Positions 34,479-42,563 of a stretch of DNA of 64,000 nt are shown here, piece after piece (positions within the stretch are counted from its first letter, which is position 1; each line of letters starts with the position of its first letter). The notes beneath the pieces are model-generated. The model did no database searches. It was not told the origin of the DNA and worked only from the letters and a program-made list of their open reading frames with translations. Origin of the DNA: Saccharomonospora sp. CUA-673 (lineage in GTDB: Bacteria; Actinomycetota; Actinomycetes; Mycobacteriales; Pseudonocardiaceae); contig NZ_MKKE01000014.1 of NCBI RefSeq assembly GCF_001942305.1, positions 25,172-89,171 on the forward strand. Direction: 5' to 3'. A program made the position numbers and the translations under genes.

Positions 34479-35249
34479 ATGCGGGTGATGGTGGATCGAA
34501 CGAGTGGTGTTCCGGCGTTTCGGCAGGTCGCGGCCGATTTGCGCGAGCGCATCGCCGCGGGCGAGCTCACCGCCGGCGCCCGCCTACCGAGTGAACGCGA
34601 GCTCGTCGACAGCTACGGCGTGTCGCGGCCGACCATCCGCGACGCTGTCAACCTGCTGCGCACCGAAGGTGTCGTGGTGGCCGAGCACGGGCGCGGCGTG
34701 TTTGTCCGCCGCGCTGCCCAGATTCAACGACTCGCCCGCACACGCCTATCCCGCGCCGCCCGAGCGCAGAACAAGGGCGCGTTCCTCGCCGACGCCGCCG
34801 AGCAGGGATTCACCCCCACGACGACTGTCACGGTGCGGTTCGAGCCGGCCAACGACCGCGTCGCGGGGATCCTTGCCCTCGAGGCCGGCGCCGAGGTGAC
34901 CGTCCGCGACCGCGTCATGAGCGCCGACGGACAGGCCGTGCAGCTCGCCGTGTCGCGCCTGCCGCGCGTGTTCACCCGCGGCACGGCCGCCGAGCAGGAA
35001 GACACGGGCGCCGGCGGCGTGTACGCCCGCCTCGAGGAAGCCGGCCACGCCATCGGGACGTATGCCGAGCACGTCGGGTCGCGGATGCCCACACCCGACG
35101 AGCTGTCGACGCTGCAACTGCAATCCGGGACGCCCGTGATCACCGTGACGCGCGTGGCCTACCGCGAGGACGGAACGCCGCTCGAGGTCAACGACATGAC
35201 GGTCCCAGCCGACCGATACGGATTGTCCTACGAATGGGCCGCCGACTAG
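34479..35249 (+). CDS. GntR-family transcriptional regulator (HutC type) in the prophage
   Basis: 256 residues. N-terminal winged helix-turn-helix (FRQVAADLRERIAAGELTAG, LPSERELVDSYGVSRPTIRDAVNLLRTEGVV) and a C-terminal UTRA-like ligand domain (residues 95-255) ending PLEVNDMTVPADRYGLSYEW. HutC-type regulators respond to small molecules; in actinophages and integrative plasmids they often act as maintenance repressors (KorSA-like). ATG at 34479 or 34488. It is the only plus-strand gene after the late terminator and faces a paired operator, so it is probably autoregulated and expressed in the lysogen. Confidence 0.88.
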   Translation: MRVMVDRTSGVPAFRQVAADLRERIAAGELTAGARLPSERELVDSYGVSRPTIRDAVNLLRTEGVVVAEHGRGVFVRRAAQIQRLARTRLSRAARAQNKGAFLADAAEQGFTPTTTVTVRFEPANDRVAGILALEAGAEVTVRDRVMSADGQAVQLAVSRLPRVFTRGTAAEQEDTGAGGVYARLEEAGHAIGTYAEHVGSRMPTPDELSTLQLQSGTPVITVTRVAYREDGTPLEVNDMTVPADRYGLSYEWAAD

Positions 35250-35266
35250 CGCGTCCAGGCGAGGTG

Positions 35267-35362
35267 TCACCACACCCGGTCGTCGGGGTCGCCGCGGTCG
35301 GGCGGGTCGGTGGCCAGCCACACGCGCACGCGGGCCCACAGTCGGCGTAGCGCGGCGATCAC
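35267..35362 (-). CDS. Mini protein coupled to the upstream membrane gene
   Basis: 31 residues (VIAALRRLWARVRVWLATDP, then an acidic DRGDPDDRVW end). The GTG overlaps the upstream gene stop by 4 bases (GTGA), suggesting translational coupling. Could be an amphipathic or membrane-associated peptide; function unknown. Confidence 0.4.
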   Translation of the reverse strand: MIAALRRLWARVRVWLATDPPDRGDPDDRVW

Positions 35363-35562
35363 TCGTGCACCCGCACGCGCACGCCGTCAACGATCATGTC
35401 GGTGAAGATCGACGGGTCGGCCGCGCCCATGACGGCGACGACGCCGGCCGCGGCCATGATCGGGTAGCAGATGAGCCGGGTGATGATCCATCGCCGGTCA
35501 CGGGTGAGTCGCGAGTGTGGGCGGCGGTAGGCGCGGACGAGCGCTGCGGACAGTTGGGACAC
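35359..35562 (-). CDS. Small membrane protein near attR
   Basis: 67 residues: basic N-terminus (AALVRAYRRPHSRLTRDRRW), one hydrophobic helix (ITRLICYPIMAAAGVVAVMGAA) and a short hydrophilic tail. It is the gene closest to attR and transcribed away from it. It could affect lysogeny or superinfection, but nothing in the sequence proves this. Confidence 0.5.
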   Translation of the reverse strand: MSQLSAALVRAYRRPHSRLTRDRRWIITRLICYPIMAAAGVVAVMGAADPSIFTDMIVDGVRVRVHE

Positions 35563-35601
35563 GTGGGGGGCCTCTCATGCTCGTGAGGCCCAACGTGCCC
35601 A

Positions 35602-35820
35602 CTAGGGATGGTTGTGCACGCCCCACCACTTCGGCGCGGCGACCTCGCAGCGGCCGGGACGCATGTCGCGCACCATCGGCAGCACCGTCCGGAAGTACGG
35701 CACGCGCAGGCACATCGCCGTCGAGAACACGCCGCGCCCGAGCGTCGAGCCCGAGAACTTGCGCCACATCGCGTACGTCGCGTTCACGGCCGTGCTCGCC
35801 GCCGCATCCACAGAACCCAT
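35602..35820 (-). pseudogene. DUF4442 hotdog-fold protein, N-terminal fragment cut by the prophage
   Basis: The fragment reads MGSVDAAASTAVNATYAMWR, LRVPYFRTVLPMVRDMRPGR, CEVAAPKWWGVHNH and then runs into phage DNA, ending one codon later. The remaining 94 residues are at 9711-10009. The ATG at 35820 is favoured because a TAATAT -10 element lies 7 bases upstream, a classic leaderless promoter. As it stands, the lysogen would make a 72-residue truncated product. Confidence 0.85.
35609..35621. other. attR core of the prophage
   Basis: TGGTTGTGCACGC, identical to attL. Phage sequence lies to the left and DUF4442 coding sequence to the right. Rejoined, attP would have flanks GCCCACTA on one side and TAGTGGGTGC on the other, an imperfect inverted repeat about 10-20 bp from the core, as expected for serine-integrase sites. 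Confidence 0.85.
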
Positions 35821-35827
35821 GCGGCAG

Positions 35828-35857
35828 ATATTACCCATGAGTAACACCATCGGTCAC
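35828..35857 (-). promoter_or_regulatory. Leaderless promoter of the interrupted DUF4442 gene
   Basis: GTGACC (-35) and TAATAT (-10) with an 18-base spacer; the ATG at 35820 begins 7 bases after the -10. ATTACCCATGAGTAAC within the spacer region is a small inverted repeat that could bind a regulator. Confidence 0.55.
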
Positions 35858-35924
35858 CCCGCCGCCCGACACCGCCGGACTCGTCTCCGTGGCCCCCACC
35901 GCCTGCGCGGACTACGGTGCACCC

Positions 35925-36515
35925 GTGTCCGAACACAGCCTTCTGCTCATCCGGCACGGCGAGACCGAATGGTCGGCCACCGGCAGGCACACGAGCCGCA
36001 CCGACCTGCCGCTCACCGGTGTCGGCGAGCGGCAGGCACACGCGGCGGGTCGCACGTACGCCCTGCTGCACCGCGGCGACGACCCCGCGCTCGTCCTGTC
36101 GAGTCCGCGCGAGCGCGCCGTGCGCACCGCCGAGCTGGTCGGGATCGGTGTCGACGAGCAGTCCGCCGAGCTCGCCGAATGGGACTACGGCGACTACGAG
36201 GGCACCACCACCGCCGAGATCCGGCGCACCGTCCCCGGTTGGTCGCTGTGGACCGACGGCGCCCCGCACGGCGAGACCCCGGCCGAGGTGGGCGCGCGTG
36301 CCGACCGCGTCCTCGACCGCATCCGCGGCGCGCTCGCCGACGGCGAGGTCGTCCTGATCGGCCACGGCCATTTCACCCGGGTCGTCATCGCCCGCTGGCT
36401 CGGCCTGGACGTGGCCGCCGGCGAGCACTTCCGCGTCGACCCGGCGAGCATCTCCGTGCTCGGCCACGAGCACGGCGCCCCGCAGATCCGCCACCTCAAC
36501 GTCCCGCCGGCCTGA
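35925..36515 (+). CDS. Histidine phosphatase-family protein (phosphoglycerate mutase-like)
   Basis: 196 residues. LLIRHGETEW carries the catalytic RHG, with SPRERAVRTAELVG, EWDYGDYEGTT and the second catalytic His in VVLIGHGHFTRVV. Such broad-specificity enzymes hydrolyse phospho-monoesters; the exact substrate is unknown. GTG at 35925 was chosen because the family begins a few residues before LIRHGE. It is divergent from the DUF4442 fragment. Confidence 0.88.
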   Translation: MSEHSLLLIRHGETEWSATGRHTSRTDLPLTGVGERQAHAAGRTYALLHRGDDPALVLSSPRERAVRTAELVGIGVDEQSAELAEWDYGDYEGTTTAEIRRTVPGWSLWTDGAPHGETPAEVGARADRVLDRIRGALADGEVVLIGHGHFTRVVIARWLGLDVAAGEHFRVDPASISVLGHEHGAPQIRHLNVPPA

Positions 36516-36555
36516 GCGCTCCACCCCCACCGCCCACCGGTGCGATCATGGAGCG

Positions 36556-37032
36556 GTGACCATCCGCCGAGTCCGTCCCCACGACACCGAGGCCGTCGTC
36601 GCGCTCGTCCACGCCCTGGCGGCGTACGAGAAGGCGCCCGACGAATGCCATCTGACGCCGGACCAGCTCCGTGCCGCCCTGTTCGCCGACAAGCCCGCGC
36701 TCTACGGCCACGTGGCCGAGATCGACGGTGAGGTCGTCGGGTTCGCGCTGTGGTTCCTCAACTTCTCCACATGGCGCGGCGTGCACGGCATCTACCTCGA
36801 GGACCTGTTCGTGCTGCCCGAGCACCGCGGCTCGGGGCTCGGCAAGGCCCTGCTGGCGACGCTGGCCGCCGAATGCGTCGACCGTGGCTACGCGCGCCTC
36901 GAATGGTGGGTGCTGAACTGGAATCCGGCGCGGAAGTTCTACGAGTCCCTCGCCGCCGAGGCCATGGACGAGTGGACCGTCTACCGCCTCACCGACGACC
37001 CGCTGCGCGCGCTCGCGAACGAGGCCCGCTGA
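36556..37032 (+). CDS. GNAT-family N-acetyltransferase
   Basis: 158 residues. TIRRVRPHDTEAVVALVHALAAYEK, DGEVVGFALWFLNFSTWRG, then LEDLFVLPEHRGSGLGKALLATLA, the acetyl-CoA-binding R/Q-x-x-G-x-G/A loop, and LEWWVLNWNPARKFYESLAAEAM. It closely follows the pattern of diamine/thialysine-type (SSAT-like) acetyltransferases, so a polyamine or amino acid substrate is possible. It lies 40 bases after the phosphatase, probably the same transcript. Confidence 0.85.
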   Translation: MTIRRVRPHDTEAVVALVHALAAYEKAPDECHLTPDQLRAALFADKPALYGHVAEIDGEVVGFALWFLNFSTWRGVHGIYLEDLFVLPEHRGSGLGKALLATLAAECVDRGYARLEWWVLNWNPARKFYESLAAEAMDEWTVYRLTDDPLRALANEAR

Positions 37033-37078
37033 CCGGGACCGGGGCTCCGCGGGACTCGGCGCCCCGGAACTCGGCGGC

Positions 37079-37540
37079 TCAGAACTCGTCGCGTTCGCGT
37101 TCGGCGGCGCGCCCGGACATGCCGCCGCGGCGCGCGGCCTCCTCCTCGGTCTCGTCGGGACGCAGCCCGAGGACCCAGGCACGCGAGTCACGACGGAACA
37201 GCAGCACGATCACCACGACGCCCGCGATCATGATCGGCACGCCGTAGCCCGACTGGTCCGACGGTCCGGTGGCGTACCAGCCGACGCCGATCAGGATCAT
37301 CGCCACCACCAGGGCGGGCGACCGCGCCCACGTCTTGCCCAGCAGCAGTCCGACGGCGCACGCGAGCACCGCGACCCCGAGGATGACGTAGTAGCTGACC
37401 TCGGCGATCAGATCCTCGCTCGTGCCGGTGACCGCGAGGATGAACGCGATCACGAGGAGCCCGACACCGGGCAGCGCCGTGAGCAGTCCGGCATACCGGA
37501 CCTCGCGGGGCGCGGGAGAGATCTTGTCGGCGAGCGCCAC
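37079..37540 (-). CDS. Integral membrane protein of unknown function
   Basis: 153 residues with four hydrophobic helices (YAGLLTALPGVGLLVIAFILA; VSYYVILGVAVLACAVGLLLG; ARSPALVVAMILIGVGWYAT; GVPIMIAGVVVIVLLFRR) and a charged cytoplasmic C-terminus rich in Glu/Arg. No family recognised with confidence. It converges on the acetyltransferase gene. Confidence 0.7.
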   Translation of the reverse strand: MALADKISPAPREVRYAGLLTALPGVGLLVIAFILAVTGTSEDLIAEVSYYVILGVAVLACAVGLLLGKTWARSPALVVAMILIGVGWYATGPSDQSGYGVPIMIAGVVVIVLLFRRDSRAWVLGLRPDETEEEAARRGGMSGRAAERERDEF

Positions 37541-37771
37541 GGGTGGCCTTCCCCTCGGACGTGACCGTGCGTGAACGCCTCCCAGGGTATGCCACCCGGA
37601 CGGCCGTTTTCCGCCGCCCGGGGTTGGGGCAAGGATTCAGGTGTCGTCGATGAGCCGGCGGTCGTCCGGGGTGCACTCGTCGCGGTGGCAGTGGCGCGTT
37701 CGCGCGCGAACCCGAGTGAGCTGGAGGCAGCAACGAGCAGAGCGGGCCGGAGGTTCACCTAGGCTGAACGA

Positions 37772-38744
37772 GTGCGCGCAGTACTCGTCGTGAATCCGCA
37801 GGCCACCGCCACCTCCCAGGGCGGGCGTGACGTCCTCGCACACGCCCTGGCGAGCCGCGTCAAGCTCGAGGTGGTGGAGACCGAGCATCGCGGGCACGCG
37901 ATGACCGTGGCGCGCAAGGCCGCGCGCGGGGAGCTCGGCGACGTCGGTCTCGTGGTGGCACACGGCGGGGACGGCACGGTCAACGAGGTCGTCAACGGCC
38001 TCATGGCCGGCGCCGAACCGCCCGGTCGACCGCGTCTCCGGTGGCTCGCGCGGTTCCGGTCTCACCGGCCGCACGCCGCCCGCGCCCGCGCTCGGCGTGG
38101 TGCCCGGCGGTTCGGCGAACGTCTTCGCGCGCGCACTCGGACTGCCCCGTGATCCGGTCGAGGCGACGCATCGCCTGTTGCACGCCGTCGAGACGGGCAC
38201 GCGCCGCCGCGTCGGGCTCGGCAACGCCGACGGACGGTGGTTCACCTTCAACGCGGGCCTCGGCTGGGACGCCGACGTCGTCGCGGGCGTCGACGCCAAA
38301 CGCGGCAAGCGCGCCAGTCCCTCCCTCTACGCCAGGACGGCCGTGTCGGCGTACCTGCGGCCGCCGAAGGGCAGGCCGGCGCTCACCGTCGAGGTCCCCG
38401 GCGAGGACTCGGCCGATACGCGCACGGTGTTCGTGTCCAACACCGACCCGTGGAGCTACCTGGGGTCGCGTCCGGTCCACCTCAACACCGGCTGCTCGTT
38501 CGACACCGGACTCGGCCTGTTCGCGCTTCGCACGATGGGCCTCGGCACCGTCGCCCGGCACCTGAACCAGGCCCTGCGCCGCGGCAAGCACCGCGGCCGC
38601 AACCTCGTACGCAGCGACGATCTGTCATTCGTCTGCGTGACGGCCGAAAAACCCGTACACTTTCAGGTCGACGGAGACCTGGTCGGAAGACGGACCAGGG
38701 TGGAGTTCCGGAGCGTCCCGCAGGCGCTCACCGTCGCGGTATGA
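37772..38744 (+). CDS. Diacylglycerol/sphingosine kinase-like lipid kinase (apparent frameshift near 38022)
   Basis: The N-terminal part has VLVVNPQATATSQGG, the phosphate-binding VVAHGGDGTVNEVVNGL motif; the second part has GVVPGGSANVFARALGLP, then VHLNTGCSFDTGLGLFAL and VHFQVDGDLVG. Together they form a DAGK-catalytic-domain kinase of about 324 residues, which phosphorylates a membrane diacylglycerol or related lipid. Frame changes at 38021-38025: removing one C from the CCC run joins EPP to VDRVSGGSRGSG. It is the only clear single-base insertion in the window. Start is GTG at 37772. Confidence 0.85.
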
Positions 38745-38947
38745 CTGATCGCGGGCGGTGAACAGCAGCAGCTGATCACCTCCGGCAAACCCGGTGTTGC
38801 CGCTCATCGACGCAGAGGCTCCACTCGCCGCAAAGTTCGATCGACGGATGGCGTTGCCAACAGGTAAAGCCGCAGGTCAGGTCGGTGTTTCGGGCAGGTG
38901 ACCTGACTCACCGATCCGTTGAAAACACTTGTCGAAGCCGGGGACTC

Positions 38948-38961
38948 GTGAAAGCATTCAC
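38948..38961 (+). promoter_or_regulatory. CRP-like palindrome upstream of whiB1
   Basis: GTGAAAGCATTCAC matches the CRP half-sites GTGA-N6-TCAC exactly and lies 69 bases before the whiB1 start codon. In M. tuberculosis whiB1 is known to be controlled by the CRP homologue Rv3676, so the site is likely functional. Confidence 0.6.
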
Positions 38962-39029
38962 AAGCACCCCAAAAAACGACCGCCACGACGTTGGCGCGGT
39001 ATCCCCGCGTCTTTTGAAGGAGCTCTACG

Positions 39030-39284
39030 ATGGACTGGCGCCACCGCGCAGCCTGCCGGGACGAGGACCCGGAACTGTTCTTCCCCGTGGGAACGAGCGG
39101 CCCCGCTCTCTCCCAGGTCACCGCAGCCAAGGCCGTATGCCACCGCTGCACCGTCGCCGCCGACTGCCTCGCCTGGGCCCTGGCCAGCGGCCAGGACGCC
39201 GGCGTGTGGGGCGGCATGGACGAGGACGAGCGTCGCGCGCTCAAGCGTCGCCGCGCACAGATCGGCCAGCGCAGCAACGCCTGA
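39030..39284 (+). CDS. whiB1: WhiB-family iron-sulfur transcription factor (WhiB1 type)
   Basis: 84 residues with the four cluster-binding cysteines Cys9, Cys37, Cys40 and Cys46, the GVWGGMDEDERR turn and a basic C-terminal RRALKRRRAQ helix for DNA binding. The 4Fe-4S cluster senses nitric oxide and the protein binds the housekeeping sigma factor. Short length and DWRHRAACRDEDPELFFP are typical of WhiB1. The adjacent divergent pdtaS-like kinase agrees with mycobacterial gene order. AAGGAG ribosome-binding site precedes the ATG; a strong terminator follows. Confidence 0.93.
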   Translation: MDWRHRAACRDEDPELFFPVGTSGPALSQVTAAKAVCHRCTVAADCLAWALASGQDAGVWGGMDEDERRALKRRRAQIGQRSNA

Positions 39285-39365
39285 GTCGTTCACCGCAGGT
39301 ATCACGACCTGTCCTTTTGCCCGGTAGGCAGAATGCGTTCTCCCACTGGGGCCGAGGCAAAAGGT

Positions 39366-39403
39366 TTGAGGGCCGGCATCCCGTTTCGGGTGCCGGCCCT
39401 CAA
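39366..39403. terminator. Terminator between whiB1 and the sensor kinase
   Basis: TTGAGGGCCGGCA pairs with TGCCGGCCCTCAA (13-bp perfect stem, 12-base loop) between two convergent genes; it probably works in both directions. Confidence 0.85.
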
Positions 39404-39461
39404 GCATGTTCGGGGTGCGCCTTTCGACTTTCGGTAGCACCGCGGAGTCCCGGTCTTCCGC

Positions 39462-40945
39462 TCAACCCCGGCGGTTGAGCGGAACCCGCAGCGTCGCCTC
39501 CGTACCGCTGCTCCGGCCACCGCGCAGCGACAACGATCCGCGCAATTCGGATTCCACGAGCGTCCGCGCGATCTGCAAACCGAGACCGTCGGCGCGTTCC
39601 AACGAGAATCCGGCCGGCAATCCGCGTCCGTCGTCACGAATGACGATGTCGAGCCGGCCCGCCGACCGTTCCACCGAAATCTCCACCTCGCCCGGGCCGC
39701 CCGGCGTGAACGCGTGCTCGACGGCGTTCTGCACCAGCTCGGCCACCACCATCACCAGCGGAGTGGCGATCTCCGCGGCGACGATGCCGAACGACCCGCT
39801 GCGCGAGAGCTTCACCTGGGCCTCGGCGGTCGCGACCTCGCCGACCATCGGCAGCACGTTGTCGAACAGCTTGTCCAGGTCGACCCTCTCGTCGACCGAC
39901 ATCGACAACGCCTCGTGCACCAAGGCGATCGACGACACGCGCCGCACCGACTCGCTGAGCGCCTGCCGTGCCTCGCCGCTCGGCGTGCGCCGTGACTGCA
40001 GGCGCAGCAGTGCGGCCACCGTCTGCAGGTTGTTCTTCACGCGGTGGTGGATCTCGCGGATCGTGGCGTCCTTCGACATCAGCGCCCGGTCGCGGCGCTT
40101 GACCTCGGTGACGTCGCGAGCGAGCACGAGCGCGCCGGCCGGCCTGCCCGCCGGGCGCAACGGCAGCGCGCGGAACAGCGCCACCGCGCCGTGGCGCGAC
40201 TCGGCCTCGGCCCGGCTGCTCGGTTTGCCGCCGATGGCGTCGAGGATGCGGTGCGAGATCTCCGTCGCGTCGAACGGGTCGCGGATCAGCGACCGCGTCA
40301 ACGGCGCCAGGCGAGCGCCGATGAGCTCCGATTCGAATCCCATGCGGTGATACACCGACTGGCCGTTGGGGCTGGCGAACACGACAGTGCCGTGCTGGTC
40401 GACGCGGATCAGGCCGTCGCCGACGCGCGGGCTCGTGTGGACGTCGGTGCCGCCGTCCGGGCTCGGGAACGTGCCGTCGGCGATCATCTGGCACAGATCC
40501 GCGGCGCTGCCCAGGTAGGCGATCTCGAGCGGACTCGGCACGCGCGGCGAGGCCAGGTTCGAATCGCGGCTCAGCACGCGACCGCGCGGTCGCCGAACCG
40601 GACGGGGATCGCCTCCCTGCGCATCGGCAGGTCGTTGTACCAGTGCGGTTCCTCCTCGCGGCACAGCCGCAGCTCGCGGGCGGCCCGCGCCAACTGCGGG
40701 TGCTCCTCGGAGGTGAACCGGGTACCGACGACGTCCTCGGGGTGCGCGGTCGGACCCGTCGTGGGCCGCACCTGCGCGACGCAGACGAAATCGCCCTCGG
40801 CACCGACGACCGGTACCCACATGAGGAAGTCGGCGAACGACAGGTCGGCCAGCAACTGCCATTCGGCGACCACCAGTTGCAGGTGGTCGACGGCCTCCCC
40901 GGGCAGGCCGGTGTTGTCGGCCAACAGCTCCGCAAGCGTGGACAT
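39462..40945 (-). CDS. pdtaS: PdtaS-like sensor histidine kinase (apparent frameshift near 40575)
   Basis: About 495 residues. An N-terminal GAF-like domain (ADLSFADFLMWVPVVGAEGD; LCREEEPHWYNDLPMRREAI) is followed by a PAS domain (GLIRVDQHGTVVFASPNGQS). Next come a HisKA_2 phosphoacceptor (REIHHRVKNNLQTVAALLRL) and a HATPase (VVAELVQNAVEHAFTPGG; IRDDGRGLP; ADGLGLQIARTLV). This is the PdtaS architecture; PdtaS phosphorylates an ANTAR response regulator (PdtaR) that acts on RNA. The frame ends early after DRAVA; restoring one G at about 40575 gives VLSRDSNLASPRVPSPLEIA. Convergent with whiB1, as in mycobacteria. Confidence 0.88.
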
Positions 40946-41111
40946 CGGTTATCGACCACCGCACTTCGTCCGAATCCGACGCGGACCCGGTCGTGATCCG
41001 CTCCGCCATACTCCCACGCGCCCGGCCGCCCACCGTGGCTCATCCAGGGTGAACGTGATCGCCCGACGTGCTCGTGCGACACTGGGAGTAGCAAGTCATG
41101 GAGGATTGATC

Positions 41112-41186
41112 ATGTCGAAGCGTGCACGTAAGCGCCGCGATCGCAAGAAGAACAAAGCGAACCACGGCAAGAAGCCCAACACCTGA
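41112..41186 (+). CDS. 50S ribosomal protein bL37
   Basis: 24 residues: MSKRARKRRDRKKNKANHGK then KPNT. This closely matches the actinobacterial bL37 (AURKAIP1/COX24-type) protein found in mycobacterial ribosome structures, whose gene lies in this same neighbourhood. GAGG 7 bases before the ATG. It is divergent from pdtaS and followed by a strong terminator. Confidence 0.85.
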   Translation: MSKRARKRRDRKKNKANHGKKPNT

Positions 41187-41225
41187 GTCGCCGGCCGCCC
41201 CGAGCGGCCCTCCAGGTGCAATGGC

Positions 41226-41262
41226 AAGACCCCGGCACTTCGATCGAAGTGGCCGGGGTCTT
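41226..41262. terminator. Terminator after bL37
   Basis: AAGACCCCGGC pairs with GCCGGGGTCTT around a further self-complementary ACTTCGATCGAAGT loop; it lies 40 bases past the bL37 stop. Confidence 0.85.
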
Positions 41263-41264
41263 CT

Positions 41265-41321
41265 CGTCGCCGTGTCAGCACCCCACGTCGCCGTGTCAGC
41301 AACTCACGACGCCGTGTTGGC
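41265..41321. repeat. 21-bp tandem repeat, about 2.7 copies
   Basis: Units at 41265-41285, 41286-41306 and a partial unit at 41307-41321 share CGtCGCCGTGTCAGCA with small changes. The repeat lies between the bL37 terminator and the rshA stop codon, in non-coding DNA. It resembles short intergenic repeats I associate with Pseudonocardiaceae genomes, from memory only. Confidence 0.6.
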
Positions 41322-41335
41322 GTTTCGCGTACGGC

Positions 41336-41707
41336 TCAGCGGCCCTCGGTGCGGCCGCGGACCTGCTCGATGGTCAGCTCCGTCTCGCTGAACACGCCGC
41401 CGCGTTCGGCCACGGTCTTGTGGATCGACGCGCGCAGCCGCTCCTTCAGGTCGACCGGGGCCTGCTCGCCACCGCACTTGCGGTGCAGCAGCTGTTTGAT
41501 CTGGTCGTCGATGCCGTACTCCTCGAGACACGGCGGGCAGTCCTCGATGTGCTTGCGCAGCTCCGCGTCACGTTCCTGGCTGCACTCCCGGTCGAGGAGC
41601 AGATAGATCTCGGCCAGCGCCTCGTCGCAGCACACGTCCCGGTCCTGGTCCGCGTGCTGGTCCGGCTGGTCCCCGGAGTGCTGTTCCGGCTGTTCGAGGG
41701 TGCTCAT
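41336..41707 (-). CDS. rshA: Thiol-sensing anti-sigma factor (RshA/RsrA type)
   Basis: 123 residues. The zinc-binding anti-sigma motif is His53-x3-Cys57-x2-Cys60 ([14 protein letters not shown]), with further Cys at 26, 27, 42 and in LHRKCGGE. In RsrA/RshA, disulfide formation releases zinc and frees the sigma factor. It overlaps the sigH stop by 4 bases, so the pair is co-expressed. The N-terminal His/Gln/Asp-rich extension is longer than usual and of unknown role. Confidence 0.92.
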   Translation of the reverse strand: MSTLEQPEQHSGDQPDQHADQDRDVCCDEALAEIYLLLDRECSQERDAELRKHIEDCPPCLEEYGIDDQIKQLLHRKCGGEQAPVDLKERLRASIHKTVAERGGVFSETELTIEQVRGRTEGR

Positions 41708-42483
41708 CGGCCCGCCACCTCCCGTGTCGAGGAGCGGATGAAACCACGTTCGGTGGCGACGTCGGCAAGCAGGTTCCGAAGTTGGCTCCGACCACGGTGC
41801 AGCCGCGACATGACGGTGCCGATCGGCGTCTCCATGATGTCGGCGATCTCCTTGTAGGCGAAGCCCTCGACGTCGGCGAGGTAAACCGCGAGGCGGAAGT
41901 CCTCGGGCAGCTGCTGCAGCGCGGCCTTCACGTCCGTGTCGGGCAGCTTGTCCATCGCCTCGACCTCGGCGGAGCGCAGTCCGCTCGACGTGTGGCTCTC
42001 CGCCTGGGCGATCTGCCAGTCGGTGATCTCCTCGGTGGGCTGCTGCAGCGGCTGTCGCTGCCGCTTGCGGTAGCCGTTGATGAACGTGTTGGTCAGGATG
42101 CGGTACAGCCAGGCCTTGAGGTTGGTGCCCTTCTTGAACGACGCGAACGCCGAGTACGCCTTGAGGTAGGTCTCCTGCACGAGGTCCTCGGCATCGGCCG
42201 GGTTCCGCGTCATGCGCAGCGCGGCCGAGTACAGCTGGTCGATGAGCGGCATCGCGTCCCGCTCGAAGCGGGCGATGCGCTCCTGCTCGACCTCGGGCTG
42301 CTCCACCTCGGCGGAGGCGCCCTCGGCTGTCTCGGCGGTTGCGGGCTCTGCAGAGTTCTGCGTGCTCGGCAAACCGTTCCCTTCCAGATCGGCGACCAGG
42401 TGGCTACCCGCCACCGACGGCACGTATGTCTCGTCCGAGGGTACGCGTCGAGCGCTCTCGGGTCTGGTCAGAATCGTCGGCAC
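41704..42483 (-). CDS. sigH: ECF sigma factor SigH/SigR (thiol-oxidative stress)
   Basis: 259 residues from the GTG at 42483. Region 2 ([55 protein letters not shown]) and region 4 ([45 protein letters not shown]) are complete. The first 70 residues are an acidic, low-complexity extension before the conserved start ([17 protein letters not shown]); a shorter form from an internal start is possible. A SigH-type promoter lies 10 bases upstream, indicating autoregulation. The partner anti-sigma factor follows. Confidence 0.92.
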   Translation of the reverse strand: MPTILTRPESARRVPSDETYVPSVAGSHLVADLEGNGLPSTQNSAEPATAETAEGASAEVEQPEVEQERIARFERDAMPLIDQLYSAALRMTRNPADAEDLVQETYLKAYSAFASFKKGTNLKAWLYRILTNTFINGYRKRQRQPLQQPTEEITDWQIAQAESHTSSGLRSAEVEAMDKLPDTDVKAALQQLPEDFRLAVYLADVEGFAYKEIADIMETPIGTVMSRLHRGRSQLRNLLADVATERGFIRSSTREVAGR

Positions 42484-42492
42484 ACCACCTGC

Positions 42493-42519
42493 AACGACGA
42501 CCCCTGATCGGGTATTCCC
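42493..42519 (-). promoter_or_regulatory. SigH-dependent autoregulatory promoter
   Basis: Read on the minus strand, GGGAAT is separated by 18 bases from GTT, matching the SigH/SigR consensus GGGAAY-N18-GTT. The predicted transcript would begin almost at the sigH GTG, so the long form would be leaderless or nearly so. Confidence 0.75.
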
Positions 42520-42563
42520 GCCGGTCGGGTGCCCGGCCGCGGCGGGTCGTTAACCTGCTGCGC

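Larger units (their letters stand above)
9997..35621. mobile_element. Complete HK97-like siphoprophage, about 25.6 kb, serine-integrase type
   Basis: The element is bounded by the 13-bp core on both sides and carries integrase, immunity switch, early genes, HNH/TerS/TerL packaging genes, portal/protease/capsid, tail, lysis and a right-end regulator, in the usual order. All lytic genes are on the plus strand; only the repressor and the right-end cluster of small genes are on the minus strand. No essential module is obviously missing, so it may be inducible. Several frame breaks in it resemble those in host genes and are probably assembly errors. Confidence 0.92.

Noticed and set aside
37772..38744. 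The lipid kinase as a genuine pseudogene
   Set aside because: All catalytic motifs are intact on both sides of a single-base change in a C-run, and many other genes show the same kind of change, so an assembly error is preferred.
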